Assembly: GCA_937883885.1 (NCBI GenBank)
Contig: CAKZXL010000161.1
Span: forward strand, 1-11,516
Origin: an uncultured Aquincola sp.
GTDB taxonomy: Bacteria > Pseudomonadota > Gammaproteobacteria > Burkholderiales > Burkholderiaceae
Reading direction: 5' to 3'
Length of the DNA stretch: 11,516 nucleotides
In this document: one piece after another, positions 7,171 through 11,516 of the stretch
How the letters are laid out: every line of letters starts with the position of its first letter
Position numbering within the stretch: the stretch's first letter is position 1
The notes under the pieces: model-generated
Database searches by the model: none
What the model saw: only the letters and a program-made list of their open reading frames with translations
What the model was told of the DNA's origin: nothing
Program-made: the position numbers and the translations under genes

Positions 7171-8766
7171 CTAGGCGGGCAAGGGCTCCGCATGCTCGGC
7201 CGGCTTGGGCGCCACCTGGGCCAGCTTGGCGCAGGCCAGCAGCACCGCGGCAAAGCCCAGGTAGCTCACCGCCACCGGCAGGCTCTGGCCGATGCCGATC
7301 TGCTCGCCGTGCATGAAGCCGAAGAAGGTCATCAGCGCGCCGGCCACCGCAAAGGCCGCGGCCTTGACCAGCTCGCGGTCGATGATGAAGGTGGCGATGG
7401 CACCGAGCACCAGCCCGCCCAGGATGGCGCCGCCGCCCAGCACTTCCAGCCCGTGGTACAGCACGCCGGTCTGGCCCAGCTTGTCCAGGCCCACGGCCGC
7501 GGCACTGGTGCCGGCAGCGCCCAGCGCGTTGTCGATCTGCAGCTTGCCCCAGGCGGCCAGGTGCGGCATGAAGGCCAGGATCACCGCCGGTGCATGGCTG
7601 CGCGGCGTTTCCTGGAAGGCCTGCGCGCCGATCAACATGCCGATGTAGAGCAGGATGGGCGCGATGGCCACCACCGGGATCAGCGAGGTCATCACCGAGA
7701 TGATGCCCAGCCAGCACATCAGCAGCACCACGATGCCGGTGGCCGCCGAGTAGCCGATGCGCCCGCCCATGGACTTCCAGCCCGGGTGGCCGATGTACAC
7801 GGCGTTGATGAAGGGGTTGCCCATCAGGCAGCCGATGAGGCTGACCACGCCATCGGCCGTGAGCACGCGGGTGGTGGGAAAGTGGTCGCCGCCGGCCGCC
7901 GCGCTTTCCACGTTGTCCATCGCCTCCACCAGGTCGTAGATGCCGAAGGGGATGGCGGTGACCAGGATGATGCCCAGGAACTCGAAGCCCGAGAAGACAT
8001 GGCCCACCGCCGGCAGCGGCACCGAGAAGCCGAAGTTGCTGAACGAGGCCACCAGGTTGGCCAGGCTCATGCCGCCGATGGGCATGCCCAGCGCGGTGGA
8101 CCCCCAGGCGATGATGCAGCCCACCGCGATGGCCACCAGGCCGGCCGGCACGCCGCGGAACCAGCGTACGCCGCCGAACCAGCTGACCAGGATGATGGCG
8201 AAGCACACCACGCCCAGCAGCGGCGTCATGAACATCTCCAGCGCCGGCCGCAGCGCGATGAAGGCGATGGACACGCCGGCCAGCGTGCCCAGCAGCGCGG
8301 CCCGCGGCGTGATGCGGCGGATGACCGGCGCGATGAAGCCCCCGACCATCAGCACGAAGCTCTGCACGAAGACCCAGGTCAGGCCCGCTTCCCAGCCCTT
8401 GATCGGGTCGCCCGTCTTCAGCGCGATGGGCAGCATGATGACGAACACCACCACGAACATGTGCGGCACGCTGATGCCCGAAGGCAGCGCGCACACGTCG
8501 TTGCGGCCGGTCTTTTTGGCCAGCTGCCAGGCCAGCCAGGCGTAGTACAGCGTGGACAAGGCCATCATCAGGCCGGCCGCCGGCAGGATGCGGCCGAACA
8601 CGATGGGGTCGGGCATCTTCAGCACGTAGCGCAGCAGGCCGGTGAGCACCAGCAGGTTCACCAGGATGTTGGTGCCGAAGCCGAAGAAGGCATTCCAGTC
8701 GCCGGGCGCCCAGAGCCGGGGACCGTTGCCGGCGGCAGCCGCCGTCGGGATGCGTGCAGTGGTCAT
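7171..8766 (-). CDS. NCS2-type (xanthine/uracil/AzgA-like) permease
   Basis: A 531-aa integral membrane protein with about 12-14 hydrophobic helices. Its pattern fits the nucleobase-cation symporter-2 superfamily, closer in layout to the AzgA (hypoxanthine/guanine) group than to UraA. Recognisable parts are PGDWNAFFGFGTNILVNLL (21-39), LPSGISVPHMFVVVFVIML (94-112), the polar EAMDNVESAAAGG (281-293) in the substrate region, and GNPFINAVYIGHPGWKSMGG (316-335). The N-terminus MTTARIPTAAAAGNGPRLWAP is cytoplasmic. An open frame continues about 100 codons upstream, but that part overlaps biuH in another frame and is not protein-like. The ATG at 8766 has AGGAG at 8778-8774, 7 nt upstream, and fits the family start. 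It lies 34 bp after biuH and 9 bp before the flavin reductase gene. Its substrate is unknown; biuret, cyanurate, barbiturate or a purine or pyrimidine are all possible given the neighbours (inference). Confidence 0.9.
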   Translation of the reverse strand: MTTARIPTAAAAGNGPRLWAPGDWNAFFGFGTNILVNLLVLTGLLRYVLKMPDPIVFGRILPAAGLMMALSTLYYAWLAWQLAKKTGRNDVCALPSGISVPHMFVVVFVIMLPIALKTGDPIKGWEAGLTWVFVQSFVLMVGGFIAPVIRRITPRAALLGTLAGVSIAFIALRPALEMFMTPLLGVVCFAIILVSWFGGVRWFRGVPAGLVAIAVGCIIAWGSTALGMPIGGMSLANLVASFSNFGFSVPLPAVGHVFSGFEFLGIILVTAIPFGIYDLVEAMDNVESAAAGGDHFPTTRVLTADGVVSLIGCLMGNPFINAVYIGHPGWKSMGGRIGYSAATGIVVLLMCWLGIISVMTSLIPVVAIAPILLYIGMLIGAQAFQETPRSHAPAVILAFMPHLAAWGKLQIDNALGAAGTSAAAVGLDKLGQTGVLYHGLEVLGGGAILGGLVLGAIATFIIDRELVKAAAFAVAGALMTFFGFMHGEQIGIGQSLPVAVSYLGFAAVLLACAKLAQVAPKPAEHAEPLPA

Positions 8767-8773
8767 GGATCTA

Positions 8774-8778
8774 CTCCT
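8774..8778 (-). promoter_or_regulatory. Ribosome binding site that fixes the permease start
   Basis: AGGAG on the minus strand lies 7 nt before the ATG at 8766. It supports this start over any of the upstream in-frame codons that run into biuH. Confidence 0.75.
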
Positions 8779-8800
8779 GCAGTGAAGCGTTGAACAGCGG

Positions 8801-9475
8801 TCAGCCGGCGCGGTCAAGCGCGGCCAGGAGGCGGGCTGAGTCGCTGACCCAGCCAAAGATGCCGCCCTGCGCATGCACCATGCGCAGGGCGACTTCGTGG
8901 AACTCGGGGAAGTAGGAGGCGCAGCAGTCGGCCGGCACCAGGCAGCGGTAGCCGCGGTCGTTGGCCTCGCGCACGGTGGTGTGCACGCACACCTCGGTGG
9001 TGACGCCGCAGACGATGAGGTCACGCACGCCGCGGTACTGCAGCATCGGCCCCAGCTCGGTGGCATGGAAGGCGCCCTTGCCGGGCTTGTCGATCACCGG
9101 CTCACCCGCTTGCGGGTACAGCTCGGGGATGATGTCGTGGCCTGGCTCGCCGCGGATGAGGATGCGGCCCATCGGCCCCGGCGCCCCGATGCGCAGGCTG
9201 GGCGCGCCGCGCTGCACCTTGGCCGGCGGCGCGTCGCTCAGGTCGGGCCGGTGCCCTTCCCGCGTGTGGATGACCAGCAGCCCCGCGGCCCGCGCCGCCG
9301 ACAGCAGCCGCTGGCAAGGGCCGATGGCCGCGCGCAGCAGCGACACGTCGTTGCCCAGGCTTTCACCGAAACCGCCGGGCTCGATGAAGTCGCGCTGCAT
9401 GTCGATGAGGATCAGCGCGGTGCGCAGCGGATCGAGGTCGAAGGGGGCGGGCAAGGCATCGACGGTGACGGGCAT
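8801..9475 (-). CDS. biuH: Biuret amidohydrolase-like cysteine hydrolase (isochorismatase fold)
   Basis: A 224-aa isochorismatase-like hydrolase. It closely resembles, from memory, the Rhizobium leguminosarum biuret hydrolase BiuH in HTREGHRPDLSD (70-81), GRILIRGEPGHDIIPELYP (103-121), IDKPGKGAFHATEL (128-141) and REANDRGYRCL (169-179). The expected catalytic triad is present: D25 in LILIDMQRDF, K130 in DKPGKG and C163 in TTEVCVHTT. The K-to-C spacing of 33 residues equals that recalled for BiuH. Q203 in HAQGGIFG matches a substrate-contacting glutamine of BiuH. The reaction would be biuret + H2O to allophanate + NH3, which fits the divergent atzF that consumes allophanate. Start: the frame is open upstream to 9709, but the ATG at 9475 has GGAG 7 nt upstream and gives the normal length. 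It leads an operon with the permease and flavin reductase genes. A related ureidoacrylate-type amidase (RutB-like) is the main alternative. Confidence 0.85.
   Translation of the reverse strand: MPVTVDALPAPFDLDPLRTALILIDMQRDFIEPGGFGESLGNDVSLLRAAIGPCQRLLSAARAAGLLVIHTREGHRPDLSDAPPAKVQRGAPSLRIGAPGPMGRILIRGEPGHDIIPELYPQAGEPVIDKPGKGAFHATELGPMLQYRGVRDLIVCGVTTEVCVHTTVREANDRGYRCLVPADCCASYFPEFHEVALRMVHAQGGIFGWVSDSARLLAALDRAG
8863..8891 (-). repeat. Perfect 13-bp hairpin inside biuH
   Basis: Arms 8863-8875 (CGCCCTGCGCATG) and 8879-8891 (CATGCGCAGGGCG) are exact reverse complements separated by 3 nt. The element is wholly inside the biuH reading frame, in the codons for ALRMVHAQGG (residues 196-205), about 60 nt before the stop. 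As mRNA it would form a very stable stem. A function is not known; protein constraint together with high G+C could produce it by chance. Confidence 0.6.
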
Positions 9476-9482
9476 CTCAGGG

Positions 9483-9486
9483 CTCC
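9483..9486 (-). promoter_or_regulatory. Ribosome binding site that fixes the biuH start
   Basis: GGAG on the minus strand, 7 nt before the ATG at 9475. It supports this start against the longer open frame that continues across the control region to 9709. Confidence 0.7.
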
Positions 9487-9509
9487 GGTGATCCAACTTG
9501 ATGCATACG

Positions 9510-9525
9510 AACTGGGATACCAGTT
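9510..9525. promoter_or_regulatory. Palindromic operator downstream of the biuH start site (copy 1)
   Basis: AACTGG-GATA-CCAGTT has perfect 6-bp arms around 4 nt. It shares AACTGG(G/T)ATACCA with copy 2 at 9663-9675. The site spans about +5 to +20 of the predicted sigma-54 transcript of biuH. The TGG-TATA-CCA type of core is typical of GntR-family operators (established pattern), so a GntR-like repressor is a reasonable guess. In the biuH mRNA the same bases could form a 5' stem-loop. Confidence 0.6.
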
Positions 9526-9540
9526 GCTGGCCGGGGCGTT

Positions 9541-9556
9541 TGCAATAAGCAAGCCA
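9541..9556 (-). promoter_or_regulatory. Predicted sigma-54 promoter for the biuH operon
   Basis: Minus-strand TGGCTTGCTTATTGCA matches the -24/-12 consensus TGGCACG-N4-TTGCA. GG (9555-9554) and GC (9543-9542) are separated by exactly 10 nt, and the -12 element TTGCA is perfect; mismatches are limited to positions 5 and 6. The predicted start is near 9530, giving a leader of about 55 nt that includes the biuH ribosome binding site. Confidence 0.7.
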
Positions 9557-9581
9557 TGGCCGGGCGGCAAGGCCCCGTCCT

Positions 9582-9625
9582 TCGCACGCCGCTCGCATGC
9601 CGCTCGTACAGCCCTCGCACGCAGC
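9582..9625. repeat. Four 11-bp tandem repeats between the divergent promoters
   Basis: Consecutive units TCGCACGCCGC (9582-9592), TCGCATGCCGC (9593-9603), TCGTACAGCCC (9604-9614) and TCGCACGCAGC (9615-9625). Units 2 and 4 differ from unit 1 by one base each and unit 3 by four. The period is about one helical turn, so a protein bound to each unit would face the same side. The block lies roughly -40 to -83 from the predicted atzF start and -52 to -95 from the biuH start. It is a candidate activator array; it is not a standard NtrC site. Confidence 0.5.
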
Positions 9626-9630
9626 GCCAG

Positions 9631-9650
9631 TCAAGCGCTGGCACGCTTGA
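9631..9650. promoter_or_regulatory. Inverted repeat overlapping the atzF -24 element
   Basis: TCAAGCG (9631-9637) and CGCTTGA (9644-9650) are perfect 7-bp arms around CTGGCA, which contains most of the -24 box. A dimeric protein here would block sigma-54 RNA polymerase. Overlapping shorter repeats (GCCAG/CTGGC, AGCGC/GCGCT) also occur, so its significance is uncertain. Confidence 0.4.
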
Positions 9651-9654
9651 TGCA
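9639..9654 (+). promoter_or_regulatory. Predicted sigma-54 promoter for atzF
   Basis: TGGCACGCTTGATGCA carries the complete -24 box TGGCACG and a -12 box ATGCA (one mismatch from TTGCA), with GG (9640-9641) and GC (9652-9653) separated by exactly 10 nt. The predicted start is about 9665, only some 22 nt before the atzF ATG. Sigma-54/NtrC control of allophanate and cyanurate genes is known in Pseudomonas sp. ADP, which makes this biologically sensible. Confidence 0.75.
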
Positions 9655-9655
9655 G

Positions 9656-9685
9656 GTGCACCAACTGGTATACCAACGCGTGCAC
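9656..9685. promoter_or_regulatory. Nested symmetric operator at the atzF start (copy 2)
   Basis: The core TGGTATACCA (9666-9675) is a perfect palindrome inside AACTGGTATACCA, shared with copy 1. It is flanked by GTGCAC at 9656-9661 and again at 9680-9685. Both outer boxes are placed symmetrically about the same centre (9670.5), so the 30 bp is a nested palindrome broken only by two 4-nt spacers. It overlaps the predicted transcription start and ends one base before the atzF ATG, a position suited to repression. Confidence 0.6.
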
Positions 9686-9686
9686 C

Positions 9687-11516
9687 ATGAACGAACAAAC
9701 ACTGCTCACCCTGGCCGACTGGCGTGCCGCCTACCTGGCCGGCGCCCGCCCTTCCGAGCTGCTGGCCGCCCGGCTGGCACACATCCAGGCGCACAGCCCG
9801 CGTGAAGCCTGGATCCGCCTGGCCACGCCCGATGAAGTGCTGGCGCAGGCGGCCACGCTGCAGGCGCGGCTGGATGCCGCAGGCGGCGACCTGACCGAGC
9901 TGCTGGCGGCGCAGCCGCTGTTCGGCGTGCCCTTCGCCATCAAGGACAACATCGATGTGGCGGGCGTGCCCACCACCGCCGCCTGCCCGGCCTTTGCCTA
10001 CACGCCTGGCACCGACGCAACCACGGTGGCCCGGCTGCGCGCCGCCGGCGCGGTGTGGCTGGGCAAGACCAACCTCGACCAGTTCGCCACCGGCCTGGTG
10101 GGCGCTCGCTCGCCCTATGGCCAGCCGGCCAGCACCTTCGACGCCAGCCGCGTGAGCGGGGGCAGCAGCTCGGGTTCGGCGGTGGCGGTGGCGCGTGGCG
10201 ACGTGGCCTTTGCGCTGGGCACCGACACCGCCGGCTCCGGCCGCGTGCCGGCCGGCTTCAACAACATCGTGGGGCTGAAGCCAACGCCCGGACGCGTAAG
10301 CACCAGCGGCGTGGTGCCGGCGTGCCGCAGCCTGGACTGCGTCTCGGTGTTCGCGTTGACAGTGGACGATGCGGCCGAGGTGCTGGCGGTGATGGAAGGC
10401 GAAGACGCCAGCGACGCCTACAGCCGCTTCATGCCCGGCTCGGCGCAGCTGCCGGCCACGCTGCGCATCGGCGTGCCGGCCCAGCCGGTGTTGGACGACA
10501 CGCACGCATCCGCCTGGCAGCAGGCCCTGGCGCAGGCGCGTGCGATGGGCCACACGCTGGTGCCGCTGGACTTTGCGCCGCTGCATGCGGTGGCCGAGCT
10601 GCTGTACGGCGGCCCCTGGGTGGCCGAGCGGCATGCCGCGGTGCAGGCGCTGCTGGACAGCCAGCCCGAAGCCTTCGACCCCACGGTGCGCGCCGTCATC
10701 ACGCAGGCGCAGCGCTTCAGCGCCACCGACGCCTTCCGCGGCCAGTACACGCTGCGTGCGGCGCAACAGGCCAGCGCGGCCTGGTGGCAGCAGGTGGACG
10801 TGCTGATGGTGCCCACCTCCCCGGGCCATCCCACCTTCGCGCAGTTGCAGTCCGACCCCATCGGCGCCAACAGCCGGCTGGGCACCTACACCAACTTCGT
10901 CAACCTGCTGGGCTGGAGCGCGCTGGCGCTGCCCGCCGGCTTCACCGCGCAGGGCCTGCCGGCGGGCATCACCTTCATCGGCCCGGCCAACGCCGATGCG
11001 GCTCTGGCAAGCCTGGGCCAGGCCTGGCAGCAGGCCCTGGCACTGCCGCTGGGCGCCACCGACCGGCCCTGCCCGGCCAACGCGCCGGACCTGCTGCGCA
11101 CACCCGCCACCGAGGCCACGCTGCCCATCGCCGTGGTGGGCGCCCACCTGTCAGGCATGCCGCTCAATGGCCAGCTCACCGAGCGCGGCGCCACGCTGCG
11201 CGAGGCCACATACACCGCGCCGGCCTACCGCCTGTTCGCGCTGCCCGGCACCGTGCCGCCCAAGCCCGGGCTGCAGCGCGTGGCCGAAGGCGGCGCTGCC
11301 ATCGCGGTGGAGGTGTGGGACGTGCCGCTGCGCCACGTGGGCAGCTTCCTCGCCCTCATCCCGCCGCCGCTGGGCCTGGGCAGCCTGCAGCTGGCCGATG
11401 GCCGCACGGTGCACGGCTTCATCTGCGAAGGCCATGCGCTGGCCGCCGCCACCGACGTGACGCACTTCGGCGGCTGGCGCGCCTACGTGGCCGACCTGAA
11501 GGCGCGCAGCGCCTGA
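9687..11516 (+). CDS. atzF: Allophanate hydrolase AtzF
   Basis: A 609-aa complete allophanate hydrolase: allophanate + H2O to 2 NH3 + 2 CO2. Residues about 1-450 are an amidase-signature domain with the Ser-cisSer-Lys triad K86 (FAIKDNIDVAG), S160 (VSGGSSSGSA) and S184 (GTDTAGSGRVPAG). All three are exactly 5 lower than the numbers recalled for Pseudomonas sp. ADP AtzF (K91, S165, S189). Residues about 475-609 are the C-terminal allophanate hydrolase domain (LPIAVVGAHLSGMPLNGQL through HGFICEGHAL and FGGWRAYVADL), known in the family for assembly and for handling the N-carboxy product. The ATG at 9687 fits the family N-terminus (TLADWRAAYLAGA), yet there is no Shine-Dalgarno sequence, because the operator occupies the bases directly upstream. 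The gene is divergent from biuH, whose product it would consume. No urea carboxylase or cyanuric acid hydrolase adjoins it. The stop codon is the last three bases of the window. Confidence 0.97.
   Translation: MNEQTLLTLADWRAAYLAGARPSELLAARLAHIQAHSPREAWIRLATPDEVLAQAATLQARLDAAGGDLTELLAAQPLFGVPFAIKDNIDVAGVPTTAACPAFAYTPGTDATTVARLRAAGAVWLGKTNLDQFATGLVGARSPYGQPASTFDASRVSGGSSSGSAVAVARGDVAFALGTDTAGSGRVPAGFNNIVGLKPTPGRVSTSGVVPACRSLDCVSVFALTVDDAAEVLAVMEGEDASDAYSRFMPGSAQLPATLRIGVPAQPVLDDTHASAWQQALAQARAMGHTLVPLDFAPLHAVAELLYGGPWVAERHAAVQALLDSQPEAFDPTVRAVITQAQRFSATDAFRGQYTLRAAQQASAAWWQQVDVLMVPTSPGHPTFAQLQSDPIGANSRLGTYTNFVNLLGWSALALPAGFTAQGLPAGITFIGPANADAALASLGQAWQQALALPLGATDRPCPANAPDLLRTPATEATLPIAVVGAHLSGMPLNGQLTERGATLREATYTAPAYRLFALPGTVPPKPGLQRVAEGGAAIAVEVWDVPLRHVGSFLALIPPPLGLGSLQLADGRTVHGFICEGHALAAATDVTHFGGWRAYVADLKARSA

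Noticed and set aside
6544..8793. A 749-codon open frame on the plus strand opposite the flavin reductase and permease genes
   Set aside because: Its translation is repetitive H, Q, G, A and R without any family motif, the usual antisense shadow in GC-rich DNA; the minus strand encodes recognisable proteins.
8767..9066. N-terminal extension of the permease into biuH
   Set aside because: The added 100 residues are C/S/P/A-rich and overlap biuH in another frame; the ATG at 8766 has an AGGAG site and fits the family length.
9582..9625. CRISPR-like reading of the 11-bp repeats
   Set aside because: Units are contiguous and far too short, with no spacers; a protein-binding array is the better reading.
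9476..9709. N-terminal extension of biuH across the control region
   Set aside because: It would cover both promoters and the atzF start; the ATG at 9475 has a good ribosome binding site and gives the normal length.
9477..11147. A 556-codon open frame on the minus strand opposite atzF
   Set aside because: Low-complexity G/R/H/Q translation, antisense to a gene with an intact catalytic triad, and it would cover the promoter region.

Overview
The window is very GC-rich (sampled lines run from about 55% to 78% G+C) and densely coded. It carries a PEP-CTERM/exosortase-type surface protein, a Urt urea ABC transporter and an AtzF allophanate hydrolase. That combination suggests a betaproteobacterium of the order Burkholderiales (Rubrivivax/Leptothrix/Roseateles type); this is inference from gene content, not from a marker gene.

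Layout from left to right. (a) 1-3606, minus strand: urtA-urtB-urtC, read right to left, the front part of a urea transporter operon. urtC runs off the left edge, and urtD/urtE would be expected beyond it. A perfect 10-bp hairpin separates urtA from urtB. (b) 3607-3791: a 185-bp divergent regulatory gap. (c) 3792-4667, plus strand: a secreted protein with a C-terminal PEP-CTERM sorting signal. (d) 4679-6482, minus strand: a translationally coupled pair, an OLD/RecF-like AAA ATPase followed by a DUF4276 (TOPRIM-like) protein. It is unrelated to the nitrogen genes and resembles two-gene defence modules. (e) 6568-9475, minus strand: a tight operon of a biuret-hydrolase-like cysteine amidohydrolase (biuH), an NCS2-type permease and a flavin reductase-like protein. 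(f) 9476-9686: a 211-bp divergent control region. (g) 9687-11516, plus strand: atzF, ending exactly at the right edge.

The nitrogen genes make sense together. The NCS2 permease may import a small N-rich heterocycle or ureide, BiuH would convert biuret to allophanate and ammonia, and AtzF would convert allophanate to ammonia and CO2. UrtABC brings in urea from outside. No urease, urea carboxylase or cyanuric acid hydrolase is present in the window.

The most interesting part is the biuH/atzF control region. It contains two outward-facing sequences that fit the sigma-54 (-24/-12) consensus with exact spacing, one for each direction. Each is followed, at the predicted start site, by a copy of the same AACTGG(G/T)ATACCA palindromic operator, of the kind bound by GntR-type repressors. 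Between the promoters lie four 11-bp tandem repeats. This looks like a compact switch combining nitrogen-limitation activation with substrate-responsive repression. The second point of interest is the ATPase-DUF4276 module. No RNA gene, CRISPR array, insertion sequence or convincing intrinsic terminator was seen, and no gap exceeds 300 bases.
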